From Paraprevotella clara YIT 11840 (GTDB lineage: Bacteria > Bacteroidota > Bacteroidia > Bacteroidales > Bacteroidaceae), in assembly GCF_000233955.1 (NCBI RefSeq), contig NZ_JH376616.1, forward strand, positions 186,001 to 250,000: DNA of 64,000 nt, in the 5' to 3' direction. Shown one piece after another: positions 8,396 through 19,397 of this stretch. A program made the translations under genes and the position numbers. Each line of letters begins with the position of its first letter. The first letter of the stretch is position 1. The notes below the pieces were generated by a model. That model was not told the origin of the DNA, did no database searches, and was given only the letters and a program-made list of their open reading frames with translations.

Positions 8396-9121
8396 TCAAC
8401 GTTTCCAACTGGTCTCTTCCACACTGAGCAAAACCGACACGGCATCGGAGACCTTGAAATGCACCATTCCCCCAAACCGACTGCTGAAATTATTCATCCA
8501 CGGCATCGGAGGAATCCACGGCTGACGGCCTTGCATCGGGAAAAAAGCTTTGCTGCCGTATGCGTACAAACCCACACGGTCGGTCAACTGGTAACCGGCC
8601 AACAGACTGATTCCGAAACGGTTCTCATTCAAGCCGTTCCAAGACAAGCGGTCGTAAAAGCCTCCCACAGACAGCACCAACCGGTCGGTGAGGCTACGCA
8701 CGTACATGGCAGAGATTCCGGTCCCGAATCCCACCCCGGGAAAACGGTTCTTGCCGAACGAGGCCGACACGCTCATGTCCAGACTGGCATTGAAACCTTC
8801 ATGCAGTTCCCATAAGCCCCAATATCCACCATAATAACTTGCCGGGAAATAAGCCACGGTACCGTCCCGGTACAATGGAGGAAGAGAGGGGCGAAAAGCC
8901 CATTGTGCCGTATCGGCCACCAATGTGTCCGATAAGACCAACCGTGCGCCGACCTTCTCCGGCGTCACCTCCGATGCAGACGGCTTTATCTCCAGACTCT
9001 CCTTTCCGGCATCCACACCCTTCACCGAATCCGAGCGCAAGACCTCCTGCGCCTGTCCTGCAACCGCGCAGGTCGCAAACAAAATGAGCAATAAAGCCCG
9101 ACAAAGACCTTTCTGTTTCAT
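8396..9121 (-). CDS. Predicted small outer-membrane beta-barrel protein of unknown function
   Basis: A 241-residue protein with a cleavable signal peptide (MKQKGLCRALLLILFATCAVAGQAQ). A low-complexity linker runs to about residue 85. The C-terminal half has alternating aromatic/hydrophobic strands rich in Gly, Tyr and Phe (for example YGGYWGLWELHEG, SVGGFYDRL, GISLLAGYQL), which suggests a small beta-barrel of about eight strands. I do not recognise a named family. It starts 14 bp after the stop of the LysM glucosaminidase gene and shares its transcript, so a cell-envelope role is plausible. Confidence 0.75.
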   Translation of the reverse strand: MKQKGLCRALLLILFATCAVAGQAQEVLRSDSVKGVDAGKESLEIKPSASEVTPEKVGARLVLSDTLVADTAQWAFRPSLPPLYRDGTVAYFPASYYGGYWGLWELHEGFNASLDMSVSASFGKNRFPGVGFGTGISAMYVRSLTDRLVLSVGGFYDRLSWNGLNENRFGISLLAGYQLTDRVGLYAYGSKAFFPMQGRQPWIPPMPWMNNFSSRFGGMVHFKVSDAVSVLLSVEETSWKR

Positions 9122-9135
9122 TCTGACCTCCTTTT

Positions 9136-10056
9136 TTAACGTACACGCAAACGGTCATTTACTTGAATGGCATAATCTGCCGGCAAATTATTCATATCAT
9201 ACAGACTCTCCAAACGTATCCCGTAGCGTTGCGCAATATTATACATCGACTCACCGGCCTTCACCACGTGAGGCACATCCTTGTATTTCTTGGCGGCCTT
9301 TTTCCGCTTCCGTTCCAGATACAATACATCGCCGGCCTGGATTCGATACCCTTTCGGCAATTCATTGAACTTCCGGATGTCGCGTGCCGACACACCGGTT
9401 TCTTCCGCCAACAAATCAAACGTATCCCCGGCGCGTGCAATAATATAATAATTCTCATTATTGCGGTACACCAGATGGGACGGCAACGACTCACTGTTCA
9501 GTTGACGGTCTATGCTGCTATAATCAAAATGCAACTTCGACGATTTGTACTTGTCGTATTGGTCTAAGTCGTACCGTTCTATCAAATCTATCAGCAAGGA
9601 AGCGTAACGCGGATTCGTAGCATAGCCACAACGTTTCAAACCACGCGCCCAACCTTTATAATCTTTCGGAGAAAGGTCGAACAACGAAGAATAACGTGCT
9701 TGTTGCAGAAAACGTGAATGGTCTTCGTACGACTCTTCCACGCTCCTGTATTTACGGAACTTTTCATTACGTTCGTCATCGTCCTGTAAGACGTAGGGGC
9801 CCTTCCAGGCCCGTCCGCATTTGATGCCGAAATGATTGTTGGCTTTCCGCGCCAATGTACTTGTCCCGGCTCCGCTTTCCAATAATCCTTGTGCCAATGT
9901 GATGCTGGCCGGAATCTTATAACGTAACATCTGGTCTATAGCCATTCCCTTGTATCGTTCTATATAATTAAGGTATTGCTGGCTGACACCCTGTGCCTGC
10001 AGCAAAAAGCTCGTCACGCCGAACAACACGGATAGAAAAACGGTTTTCAATCGCAT
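9136..10056 (-). CDS. Secreted glucosaminidase-domain protein with two LysM repeats
   Basis: 306 residues with a signal peptide (MRLKTVFLSVLFGVTSFLLQAQG). The FlgJ/endo-beta-N-acetylglucosaminidase-type domain at about 25-175 shows the characteristic motif ITLAQGLLESGAGTS, whose Glu is the likely catalytic acid, and NNHFGIKC. Two LysM peptidoglycan-binding modules follow, at about 208-255 (YYIIARAGDTFDLLAEETG) and 262-306 (HVVKAGESMYNIAQRYG). It probably trims peptidoglycan in the periplasm. A TAACTTTG promoter box lies at 10088-10095 on the minus strand. Confidence 0.92.
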   Translation of the reverse strand: MRLKTVFLSVLFGVTSFLLQAQGVSQQYLNYIERYKGMAIDQMLRYKIPASITLAQGLLESGAGTSTLARKANNHFGIKCGRAWKGPYVLQDDDERNEKFRKYRSVEESYEDHSRFLQQARYSSLFDLSPKDYKGWARGLKRCGYATNPRYASLLIDLIERYDLDQYDKYKSSKLHFDYSSIDRQLNSESLPSHLVYRNNENYYIIARAGDTFDLLAEETGVSARDIRKFNELPKGYRIQAGDVLYLERKRKKAAKKYKDVPHVVKAGESMYNIAQRYGIRLESLYDMNNLPADYAIQVNDRLRVR

Positions 10057-10087
10057 ATCTCAAATATCATGAAGGATTTCTCACACA

Positions 10088-10135
10088 CAAAGTTACCTCT
10101 TTTTTCTTCGTTGTGAATAAAAAAACATATATTTG
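10088..10135. promoter_or_regulatory. Divergent pair of -7 boxes (glucosaminidase / cytidine deaminase)
   Basis: The minus strand carries TAACTTTG at 10088-10095, 32 bp before the glucosaminidase ATG. The plus strand carries TATATTTG at 10128-10135, 30 bp before the cytidine deaminase ATG. Both match TAnnTTTG. No good -33 element is seen for either. Confidence 0.6.
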
Positions 10136-10164
10136 TGCATTATTAACCAAAAGGAAACAGTCCT

Positions 10165-10647
10165 ATGAAAGAGAAGGAAATTATCAGCAAAGTCAGAATA
10201 TACGACTATGAAGAATTATCGGAAGCAGACCGCGAATTGATAGACAAGGCCAAGGAGGCCACACAGACGAGCTATGCACCTTTCTCTAAATTCTGCGTGG
10301 GCGCAGCCGCCCGGCTGTCCGACGGAAGGATTGTAACGGGAAGCAACCAGGAAAACGCCGCCTTCCCGTCAAGCCTGTGCGCAGAACGCACGGCACTCTT
10401 CTATGCCAACGCACGCTACCCGGAGAAAAGCGTGGAAGAACTGGCCATTGCCGCATACGCCCACGGGGCTTTCCTGAAAGCTCCCATCCCTCCTTGCGGA
10501 GCTTGCCGGCAAGTCATTCTCGGAGTGGAAGAACGGTACGGACATCCCGTACGCATCCTGCTGTTCGGCGAAGAGGGTACCTACGTGGTCGATTCGGTCA
10601 AAGCCCTACTCCCCTTGCAGTTTACCGGAGAAACCATGAACGAATAA
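10165..10647 (+). CDS. cdd: Cytidine deaminase
   Basis: A 160-residue protein of the small homotetrameric cytidine deaminase type, converting cytidine and deoxycytidine to uridine and deoxyuridine in pyrimidine salvage. The zinc and catalytic motif is present as SLCAERTAL (Cys plus the proton-shuttling Glu), and the second zinc pair as PPCGACRQVI. The substrate-binding segment ENAAFPSS is also visible. Length is slightly above the usual 130-140 because of an N-terminal extension of about 25 residues. It stands alone with its own promoter. The ABC-F gene downstream has a separate promoter. Confidence 0.95.
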   Translation: MKEKEIISKVRIYDYEELSEADRELIDKAKEATQTSYAPFSKFCVGAAARLSDGRIVTGSNQENAAFPSSLCAERTALFYANARYPEKSVEELAIAAYAHGAFLKAPIPPCGACRQVILGVEERYGHPVRILLFGEEGTYVVDSVKALLPLQFTGETMNE

Positions 10648-10658
10648 AATATTTTTCG

Positions 10659-10666
10659 TACCTTTG
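10659..10666 (+). promoter_or_regulatory. -7 box of the ABC-F gene
   Basis: TACCTTTG, an exact TAnnTTTG match, 34 bp upstream of the ATG at 10701. It gives the ABC-F gene a transcript separate from cytidine deaminase. Confidence 0.6.
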
Positions 10667-10697
10667 CCGAAAATATTCAATTCAAGGTATAATTTAA

Positions 10698-12317
<1,620 letters not shown>

Positions 12318-12359
12318 AAATATTTTTGGAAAACAAAAGCCGAATGGCAAACTATTTGT

Positions 12360-12384
12360 AGGGTATTTAGCGACTAAATACCCT
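12360..12384 (+). terminator. Hairpin between the ABC-F gene and grpE
   Basis: GGGTATTTAG (12361-12370), loop CGA, then CTAAATACCC (12374-12383). An A-T pair extends it to 11-bp arms, and TTTTAAAA follows. It looks like a rho-independent terminator, yet it ends only 16 nt before the grpE ATG, so it may also sit in the grpE leader. Confidence 0.65.
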
Positions 12385-12400
12385 TTTAAAATATTGCATC

Positions 12401-12985
12401 ATGGAAAAAAATAAAGATATGAACGAAGAAGAGTTGAAAGCCCAACAAGAAGAAACCTTGGATAATGTAGCGACCTCACAACTAGACGAAGGCGACAAAG
12501 CTGAAGAACAACCGGCAAAGGAAATGTCCGTGGAAGACAAATTGGCTGCTGCAGAAACCAAAGTGGCAGAACTGCAAGACAAATACCTGCGTCAGGTTGC
12601 CGAATTTGACAATTACCGCAAACGTACCATCAAAGAAAAGGCTGAATTGATTTTGAACGGGGCGGAAAAAACCATCACAGCCATACTTCCTATATTGGAC
12701 GACATGGAACGTGCATTGAAGAATATGGACAAGATGGAAGACGTGGCTGCCGTAAAAGAAGGCGTGGACTTGATATTCCAGAAATTCGTGAAAATCTTGG
12801 GCGAACAGGGGGTCAAGAAAATAGAGACCGAAAATGCCGATTTCAATACGGATTTGCATGAGGCTATTGCCCAAGTGCCGGCTCCTTCGGACGAAATGAA
12901 AGGTAAAATTATCGACTGCGTCAAAACAGGCTATACTTTAAATGAAAAGGTGATTCGCCACTCTCAAGTGGCCGTAGGACTTTAA
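12401..12985 (+). CDS. grpE: Nucleotide exchange factor GrpE
   Basis: 194 residues. It has an acidic, Glu/Gln-rich disordered N terminus (1-55), a long coiled coil (about 55-125 with LQDKYLRQVAEFDNYRKRT, the GrpE hallmark) and a C-terminal beta domain (LHEAIAQVPAP, ending HSQVAVGL). It dimerises and drives ADP release from DnaK. It is followed 13 bp later by dnaJ. dnaK itself is not in the window. Confidence 0.97.
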   Translation: MEKNKDMNEEELKAQQEETLDNVATSQLDEGDKAEEQPAKEMSVEDKLAAAETKVAELQDKYLRQVAEFDNYRKRTIKEKAELILNGAEKTITAILPILDDMERALKNMDKMEDVAAVKEGVDLIFQKFVKILGEQGVKKIETENADFNTDLHEAIAQVPAPSDEMKGKIIDCVKTGYTLNEKVIRHSQVAVGL

Positions 12986-12998
12986 ACCGCAATAAAAT

Positions 12999-14144
12999 AT
13001 GGCGAAACGTGACTATTATGAAGTGTTAGGCGTTTCAAAAAACGCCTCGGACGACGAGATAAAAAAGGCTTATAAGAAAATGGCTATCAAATATCATCCC
13101 GACCGCAATCCGGATGACAAGGAAGCCGAAGCCAAATTCAAGGAAGCAGCAGAAGCATACGACGTGCTCCGCGACCCGCAAAAACGTGCCCGCTACGACC
13201 AGTTCGGACCGGAAGGCGTAAATGGTGCAGGCGGATTCGGAGGCGGCGGAATGAACATGGATGATATTTTCTCTATGTTTGGCGACATTTTCGGAGGCCA
13301 TGGCGGATTTGGTGGCTTCGGTGGAGGCGGCAGAGCCCGGAAACCCCAATACAGGGGAGGGGACCTTCGCCTTAAAGTGAGAATGACGCTTCAGGAAATA
13401 GCCACAGGAGTAACCAAGAAATTCAAGGTCAAAAAGAAAGTGGCCTGCCCGCATTGCCACGGGAGCGGAGCTGAAGGCAGCGGTGCTACCGAGACATGCC
13501 CGACATGCCATGGTAACGGCTTCGTCGTAAAAACCCAACAGAGTATTTTCGGCATGATGCAAACGCAAGCTGTTTGCCCCACATGCGGTGGAGAAGGAAC
13601 CATCATAAAGAACAAGTGCAAAGAATGCGGAGGGGAAGGTGTCGTCAACGGCGAAGAAGTCATTGAAGTGAAAATTCCCGCCGGCGTAGGAGACGGCATG
13701 GTCGTCACCGTCACGGGAAAAGGCCATGCTGCCCGACGTAACGGAGTCCCGGGAGACATTCAAGTCTATATCGAAGAAGAACCGCATAAGGAACTCTTAC
13801 GGGAAGACAATAATCTGATATACAATTTACTTTTGGATGTCCCCACAGCGGCATTGGGCGGCGATGCGGAAATCCCGACCATCGACGGAAAAGTAAAAAT
13901 CAAAATAGAACCGGGCACACAACCGGGCAAGGTGGTACGCTTGAGAAGCAAGGGGCTGCCTGCCGTACAAGGTTACGGATACGGCACAGGAGACCTTATC
14001 GTAAATATCAGTGTGTATATTCCGGAAACTTTGAGCAAAGACGAAAAGAAGGCGTTGGAAGAGATGAAGAAGAGTGACAACTTCGCTCCGAATCCTTCCA
14101 TTAAGGAAAAGATATTCAGAAAGTTCAAAAGCTATTTTGAATAA
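12999..14144 (+). CDS. dnaJ: Chaperone DnaJ (Hsp40)
   Basis: 381 residues with the complete type I layout. The J domain carries the HPD motif ([10 protein letters not shown]), a Gly/Phe-rich region covers about 75-112, and four zinc-binding repeats follow ([32 protein letters not shown]). The C-terminal substrate-binding and dimerisation domains come after. It delivers clients to DnaK and stimulates its ATPase. It lies in an operon with grpE upstream and folC 17 bp downstream. Confidence 0.98.
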   Translation: MAKRDYYEVLGVSKNASDDEIKKAYKKMAIKYHPDRNPDDKEAEAKFKEAAEAYDVLRDPQKRARYDQFGPEGVNGAGGFGGGGMNMDDIFSMFGDIFGGHGGFGGFGGGGRARKPQYRGGDLRLKVRMTLQEIATGVTKKFKVKKKVACPHCHGSGAEGSGATETCPTCHGNGFVVKTQQSIFGMMQTQAVCPTCGGEGTIIKNKCKECGGEGVVNGEEVIEVKIPAGVGDGMVVTVTGKGHAARRNGVPGDIQVYIEEEPHKELLREDNNLIYNLLLDVPTAALGGDAEIPTIDGKVKIKIEPGTQPGKVVRLRSKGLPAVQGYGYGTGDLIVNISVYIPETLSKDEKKALEEMKKSDNFAPNPSIKEKIFRKFKSYFE

Positions 14145-14161
14145 AAGCTATAAATAAGGAG

Positions 14162-15457
14162 ATGACGTATAAAGAAGCCACAACATACTTGTTCGACAGT
14201 GTGCCCATGTTCCAAAATGTAGGAGGAACAGCTTACAAAGAAGGACTAAGCAACACTTTGCTGTTGGATGAACATTTTGGTCATCCTCACCGCAAATTCA
14301 AAACCATCCACGTGGGGGGCACTAACGGCAAGGGCTCGTGCAGCCATACATTGGCAGCCATACTTCAAACCGCAGGTTACAAAGTGGGCCTTTATACGTC
14401 ACCTCACCTGACCGATTTCAGGGAGCGCATACGGGTAAACGGAAAAATGATACCGGAATGCGAAGTGGTTTCTTTTGTCGAAGACGAACGCTCTTTCTTC
14501 GAGCCTCTGCACCCTTCTTTCTTTGAATTGACCACGGCTTTGGCTTTCAAATATTTTGCGAAGGCCGAAGTGGATGTGGCCGTTATCGAAGTAGGCATGG
14601 GAGGACGCTTGGACTGCACCAACATCATTACTCCGGATTTGTCCGTCATTACCAATATCAGTTTTGACCACGTGCAATTTCTGGGAGACACCCTTACGAA
14701 AATTGCCGGAGAGAAAGCAGGAATCATCAAGCCCGGAGTTCCAGTGGTCATCGGCGAGACTACCGAAGAAACGAAAAAGGTCTTCAAGGATAAATCACTG
14801 GAGATGAATGCTCCAATAAGATTTGCAGAAGAAGAGCATGAAGTCATCTCATCCCGTTCGGAAGGCAATACACGTGTTTACGAGACTCTTCATTACGGAA
14901 GTTTTACAGGCGAACTGGGGGGGCTCTGCCAGGAAAAGAATACGGCAACCATACTCACGGCTATCGACGAACTTCGAAAAGCCGGTTATACTATCGCACA
15001 AGAGCATATCCGAATCGGCTTCGGACAAGTTTGCAAACTCACCGGCCTACGAGGCCGTTGGCAACAAGTCGGAATGTCCCCCACCATAATCTGCGACACA
15101 GGACATAACACAGGAGGGATAAGTTATATTGCCGACCAACTGAGAGGTATCCAGGCCGATAAGCTCCACATTGTAATAGGTATGGTAAATGACAAAGACA
15201 TTCATTCCGTTCTACGACAGCTTCCCCAATGCGCGACCTATTATTTCACGAAAGCAAACGTCAAACGGGCGCTTGACGAACACACTCTTCAAACACTTGC
15301 TAAAGAAGCCGGATTAAGAGGAACTTCCTGGCCCGACGTAAGGTCTGCCTTTCAGGCGGCACGGCAATCTTCTACGGAAAAGGATCTGATTTTCGTAGGA
15401 GGTAGCACGTTCATTGTGGCCGACTTTTTAGCCTTTTATCACCCGGAACAAGCATAA
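14162..15457 (+). CDS. folC: Bifunctional folylpolyglutamate synthase / dihydrofolate synthase
   Basis: 431 residues of the Mur-ligase/FPGS superfamily. The ATP-binding P-loop is HVGGTNGKGS at about residues 43-52. The central-domain motif VAVIEVGMGGRLDCTN binds the pterin substrate and metal, and FDHVQFLGDT follows. It adds glutamate to dihydropteroate and lengthens folate polyglutamate tails. The ATG is preceded by AAGGAG, an unusually good Shine-Dalgarno-like site for this phylum, and it probably shares the grpE-dnaJ transcript. Confidence 0.95.
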   Translation: MTYKEATTYLFDSVPMFQNVGGTAYKEGLSNTLLLDEHFGHPHRKFKTIHVGGTNGKGSCSHTLAAILQTAGYKVGLYTSPHLTDFRERIRVNGKMIPECEVVSFVEDERSFFEPLHPSFFELTTALAFKYFAKAEVDVAVIEVGMGGRLDCTNIITPDLSVITNISFDHVQFLGDTLTKIAGEKAGIIKPGVPVVIGETTEETKKVFKDKSLEMNAPIRFAEEEHEVISSRSEGNTRVYETLHYGSFTGELGGLCQEKNTATILTAIDELRKAGYTIAQEHIRIGFGQVCKLTGLRGRWQQVGMSPTIICDTGHNTGGISYIADQLRGIQADKLHIVIGMVNDKDIHSVLRQLPQCATYYFTKANVKRALDEHTLQTLAKEAGLRGTSWPDVRSAFQAARQSSTEKDLIFVGGSTFIVADFLAFYHPEQA

Positions 15458-15502
15458 TCTGCAAATCTTCTCATTTCTGCATCATCTTTTTCCCCGAAAT
15501 CT

Positions 15503-15533
15503 TTTGCAATAAGAAAGTTTTTTTCTTATTTTG
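15503..15533 (+). promoter_or_regulatory. Galactose operon promoter with an inverted repeat in the spacer
   Basis: TTTG (15503-15506), a 19-bp spacer, then TTATTTTG (15526-15533), one mismatch from TAnnTTTG and with ideal spacing. Arms AATAAGAA (15508-15515) and TTCTTATT (15523-15530) form a dyad lying between and over the two promoter elements, a likely operator. The first gene starts at 15568. Confidence 0.6.
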
Positions 15534-15567
15534 CATAACGATAATTTAACTTTAAATCATAAGTCGG

Positions 15568-16647
15568 ATGAGTTTAAAAAATATTAGTGGTCTTAAAAGA
15601 GAAGATTTTCAAGCAGAAGTTCAGGGCAAACAAACAGATTTGTTTATTCTGAGAAACAATAAGGGTTGTGAAGTTGCCATTACAAATTACGGAGGAGCAC
15701 TGGTTGCCATTATGGTTCCTGACCGTGACGGAAAAATGGCAAATGTCATTCAAGGACACGACAACATTCAGGAGGTCATCAGTAGTCCGGAGCCATTCCT
15801 CAGTACTCTGATAGGCCGTTACGGTAATCGTATCTGTAAAGGTAAATTTACGTTAGAAGGAAAAGAGTATTCATTGACGATCAACAATGGTCCGAATAGT
15901 CTTCATGGTGGCCCCACCGGATGTCATGCCCGCGTGTGGGACGCAGAGCAAACGGACGAACGGACATTGCGCCTACATTACGTCTTCGCAGACGGCGAAG
16001 AAGGTTTCCCCGGAAAATTGGACATGAATGTCGTTTATTCGTTTACCGACGACAATGAATTGGTAATCGAATACAAGGGAACCACCGACAAAACCACCAT
16101 CGTCAATATGACCAATCACGGTTTCTTCAGTCTGGCCGGTATTGCCAACCCTACTCCTACTATTGAAAAACTGCAATGTCAGATTAATGCCGATTACTTC
16201 ATTCCTATTGATAACACCTCTATTCCTACAGGAGAAATCAAACCTGTAAAAGGTACTCCTTTTGATTTCACAACCTCGCATGAAATCGGCGAACGCATAG
16301 ATGCCGATGACGAACAGACGCGGAATGGAGCCGGCTACGACCATTGCTTCGTACTCAATAAGAGAGAAGTAGGCGAACTGAGTTTTGCAGCTAAAATATA
16401 CGAACCTGTTTCCGGTCGTACAATGGAAGTTTATACCACCGAACCTGGAGTTCAAGTATATACGGATAATTGGGCCGACGGATACAAGGGACAGTTAGGC
16501 GCAACATTCCCGCGTCGAAGCGCAATCTGCTTCGAAGCCCAGCATTTCCCCGACTCTCCCAACCGGCCGTATTTCCCGTCGGTCGTGCTGAAAGCGGGAG
16601 AAACATATACCCAAAAAACCATCTATAAATTCGGTGTTGAAAAATAA
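15568..16647 (+). CDS. galM: Aldose 1-epimerase (mutarotase), cytoplasmic
   Basis: 359 residues without a signal peptide. It interconverts alpha and beta anomers of galactose so that galactokinase receives its preferred form. Family motifs are visible: YGGALVAIMVPDRDG, RYGNRICKGKF, NGPNSLHGG with the catalytic His pair region, TNHGFFSLAG, and near the C terminus TTEPGVQVYT with the catalytic Glu. It is the first gene of the galactose operon and is followed by a sugar permease and galactokinase. It resembles the arabinose-operon paralogue at 19398, which is a lipoprotein. Confidence 0.95.
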   Translation: MSLKNISGLKREDFQAEVQGKQTDLFILRNNKGCEVAITNYGGALVAIMVPDRDGKMANVIQGHDNIQEVISSPEPFLSTLIGRYGNRICKGKFTLEGKEYSLTINNGPNSLHGGPTGCHARVWDAEQTDERTLRLHYVFADGEEGFPGKLDMNVVYSFTDDNELVIEYKGTTDKTTIVNMTNHGFFSLAGIANPTPTIEKLQCQINADYFIPIDNTSIPTGEIKPVKGTPFDFTTSHEIGERIDADDEQTRNGAGYDHCFVLNKREVGELSFAAKIYEPVSGRTMEVYTTEPGVQVYTDNWADGYKGQLGATFPRRSAICFEAQHFPDSPNRPYFPSVVLKAGETYTQKTIYKFGVEK

Positions 16648-16691
16648 GTGAAACAATAATAGAAAAACAAATCTAAAAAACAAATCATCAA

Positions 16692-17921
16692 ATGACTCAA
16701 AAAACACAACCGAACTACACGTTCGCTCTCACAGTGGTCATTATCGTTTGCTTCCTTATCGGTTTCATAACGACAATGAACAACTCTATGATTGGATTCT
16801 GCAAAACGGTATTCAACTTGACAGAAGCTCAAGGACAGCTTGTCAACTCGGCATTCTATGGGGCTTACGCATTGTCTATCCCGTTTGCACTCATGATGAA
16901 CAAGATTGGCTATAAGATGACATTAGTGCTCGGCTTGGCCGTATCAGGTTTAGGTTTCGTCATCAATTACTTCGGTATCTCCACGAATTTGGATGCTGCC
17001 CAAACCACCATTTACAATATCTTCTTAGCCAGCATGTGTTGTGTCGCGTTAGGAGTTGTAATGTTACAACTCGTTGCCAATCCTTATGTGATGGTGTTGG
17101 GAGCTCCGGAAAAAGGCGCGTTCCGCATGACGTTAAGCCAAGCGTTGAATTCCGTGGCTACGACGTTGGCTCCGATGTTCATCACTTACTTTATCATTGC
17201 CGGTAAACCCGAAGACCAGTTAAGCGGAAACGATGTGACCGTACCTTTCTTAGGATTAGGTATTTTAGCATTCGTTCTCTGCATAATTCTCTATATTCTG
17301 AAATTACCGGAAATCAAAGAAGAAGAGCAAGCTGCCGACAATGGTGACACACGAGAATACAAATCGAGCGTGTTCAAATACCCCCACGTATGGTTCGGTG
17401 CTTTCGCCATCTTTATGTATATGGGACTGGAAATCGGTATCCCGTCCATGTTGTCTGCTTATTTCGACAGCAAGCCTGATTTGGGCGGCAAAGCCGAAGA
17501 CTTCCTGCCGTTGTATTGGGGCGGTATGATGGTTGGACGTTTCATCGGTGCCGGTGTGTTAAGCAAATACCAACCACGCCATTTGTTGACGGTTTGCCTT
17601 CTCGGAGGTGCGGCATGCGTCGGCATTTCATTCGTTCTGCCGGGGATGGCAGCCGTATACGCCATGTTGGCGGCCGGTTTGTTCCACTCCGTGATGTGGC
17701 CGCTTATCTTCAACCTCGGTTTGCAGGAATTGGGTCCGCATACAAAAGCTGCCAGTGGTATCATTAACATGGGTGTAATCGGTGCGGCCACACTGCCTTT
17801 GTTGATGGGTGTCGTAGTAGACCATACAGGTGTAGGCATGGCTATCTGCATGATGTTCATTTACTACCTGTATGTCATTTGGTTCTGCTGGAAAGGTTCT
17901 AAAGTAGGACTTAAAGGATAA
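16692..17921 (+). CDS. gluP: Glucose/galactose:H+ symporter of the MFS FHS family (GluP-type)
   Basis: 409 residues with about twelve membrane helices spread evenly. The first helix (FALTVVIIVCFLIGFITTMNN) has the FHS start in which the permease faces the fucose-galactose-hexose group, and ANPYVMVLGAPE is a family motif at about residue 136-147. It should import galactose or glucose in symport with a cation. It lies between the mutarotase and galactokinase genes, which favours galactose. Confidence 0.92.
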   Translation: MTQKTQPNYTFALTVVIIVCFLIGFITTMNNSMIGFCKTVFNLTEAQGQLVNSAFYGAYALSIPFALMMNKIGYKMTLVLGLAVSGLGFVINYFGISTNLDAAQTTIYNIFLASMCCVALGVVMLQLVANPYVMVLGAPEKGAFRMTLSQALNSVATTLAPMFITYFIIAGKPEDQLSGNDVTVPFLGLGILAFVLCIILYILKLPEIKEEEQAADNGDTREYKSSVFKYPHVWFGAFAIFMYMGLEIGIPSMLSAYFDSKPDLGGKAEDFLPLYWGGMMVGRFIGAGVLSKYQPRHLLTVCLLGGAACVGISFVLPGMAAVYAMLAAGLFHSVMWPLIFNLGLQELGPHTKAASGIINMGVIGAATLPLLMGVVVDHTGVGMAICMMFIYYLYVIWFCWKGSKVGLKG

Positions 17922-17961
17922 GAAAAATCTCTTTTTATTAACCTCATAAAATAAATGGATT

Positions 17962-19122
17962 ATGAAATTGACAATAGATGATGTAAGAAGCCGTTTCATT
18001 GAACACTTTGATGGAACAACCGGTTCTGTATATGCTTCTCCGGGTCGTATCAACCTCATCGGTGAACACACTGATTATAATGACGGATTTGTATTCCCCG
18101 GTGCTGTTCAACAAGGCATGATTGCTGAAATAAAAGTAAATGGAACAAGAAACGTACGTGCCTACTCTATCGATTTGAAAGATTACGTAGAGTTTTCTTT
18201 AGACGATGAAAAAGGACCGAAAGCAAGTTGGGCCCGCTACATTTTCGGCGTATGTCGGGAAATGATGGCATTGGGTATTCCCGTAGAAGGCTTTAATACA
18301 GCATTTGCAGGCGATGTTCCTCTCGGAGCAGGAATGTCTTCTTCTGCAGCACTGGAAAGCGTATATGCTTTTGCACTCAACGATATGTTCGGCGAAAACA
18401 AAATAGACAAAATGACATTGGCTAAAGTCGGACAAGCTACAGAACATAAATATTTGGGATGCAATTGCGGTATTATGGACCAATTCGCTTCTGTTCACGG
18501 TAAAGCAGGCAGCCTGATGCGTTTGGACTGCCGCAGCGGTGAATTCGAATATTTCCCGTTCGATCCGAAGGGTTATAAATTGGTATTAGTAAACTCTTGT
18601 GTAAAGCACGAACTCGTAGGTTCTCCCTACAATGACCGCCGCAGAAGTTGCGAAAACGTAGCCGCAGTCATCAACAAGCACCATCCTGAAGTGAAGAGCT
18701 TACGTGATGCAGACTATGCTATGTTGGATGAAGTGAAGAACGAAGTATCGGCAGAGGATTTCATGCGAGCTAAATATGTTATTGGCGAAAAAGAACGTGT
18801 CTTGGCTGTCTGTGATGCCTTAGAGAAAGGTGACTATGAAACCGTAGGACAGAAAATGTACGAAACTCATTACGGTCTAAGCAAAGAATACGAAGTTTCT
18901 TGCCCTGAATTGGACTTCCTGAATGATATAGCAAAAGAAGAAGGCGTAACCGGTTCTCGTATTATGGGAGGAGGTTTCGGAGGTTGCACCATCAATCTTG
19001 TAAGTGATGAACTTTATGACAACTTCGTAAAAGTAGTCAAATCGAAATTTAAAGAAAAATTCGGTAAAGAACCGGTCATTATAGATGTAGTCATAGGAGA
19101 CGGTTCCAGAAAACTCTGCTAA
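17962..19122 (+). CDS. galK: Galactokinase
   Basis: 386 residues of the GHMP kinase superfamily. It shows the galactokinase signature GRINLIGEHTDYNDG at about residues 29-43, the ATP-binding motif PLGAGMSSSAALE at about 115-127 and the C-terminal GGGFGGC motif. It phosphorylates galactose at C1 as the entry to the Leloir pathway. galT and galE are not in the window. The operon ends in a strong terminator at 19153-19189. Confidence 0.97.
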   Translation: MKLTIDDVRSRFIEHFDGTTGSVYASPGRINLIGEHTDYNDGFVFPGAVQQGMIAEIKVNGTRNVRAYSIDLKDYVEFSLDDEKGPKASWARYIFGVCREMMALGIPVEGFNTAFAGDVPLGAGMSSSAALESVYAFALNDMFGENKIDKMTLAKVGQATEHKYLGCNCGIMDQFASVHGKAGSLMRLDCRSGEFEYFPFDPKGYKLVLVNSCVKHELVGSPYNDRRRSCENVAAVINKHHPEVKSLRDADYAMLDEVKNEVSAEDFMRAKYVIGEKERVLAVCDALEKGDYETVGQKMYETHYGLSKEYEVSCPELDFLNDIAKEEGVTGSRIMGGGFGGCTINLVSDELYDNFVKVVKSKFKEKFGKEPVIIDVVIGDGSRKLC

Positions 19123-19152
19123 AAACAAAATCTTAGCATCTTATTTATGTAG

Positions 19153-19189
19153 AAAAAGGGAATCATTACAATGTAATGATTCCCTTTTT
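19153..19189. terminator. Strong hairpin ending the galactose operon
   Basis: 18-bp arms, AAAAAGGGAATCATTACA (19153-19170) and its complement (19172-19189), with a one-base centre. The flanking A and T runs make it work in either direction. It lies 30 bp after galK. Confidence 0.85.
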
Positions 19190-19231
19190 ATTAACGTAAC
19201 CCACAACTGAATAAAACGATGTCCTATCCAC

Positions 19232-19334
19232 CATAGTTTTCTATGACTGTACGGTTTTTAATAAACTATAACATAGAAAAAGAATAAAAAGAAGTGTAAG
19301 GCATACACCTTATGCCCAAAAACATATATATTTG
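19232..19334 (+). promoter_or_regulatory. Arabinose operon promoter region with candidate operators
   Basis: TATATTTG at 19327-19334 is an exact -7 box, 63 bp before the first ATG. TAAGG-N6-CCTTA (19297-19312) covers the expected -33 position, where no TTTG is present, and CATAG-TTTT-CTATG (19232-19245) lies further upstream. Either dyad could bind the AraR protein encoded in this operon. The AraR motif is not checked here. Confidence 0.5.
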
Positions 19335-19397
19335 CAATAGAAATACGAGATAAAGTCGTAACTTTACATTCAATTTAAATCTTTTAATTCATTCACC

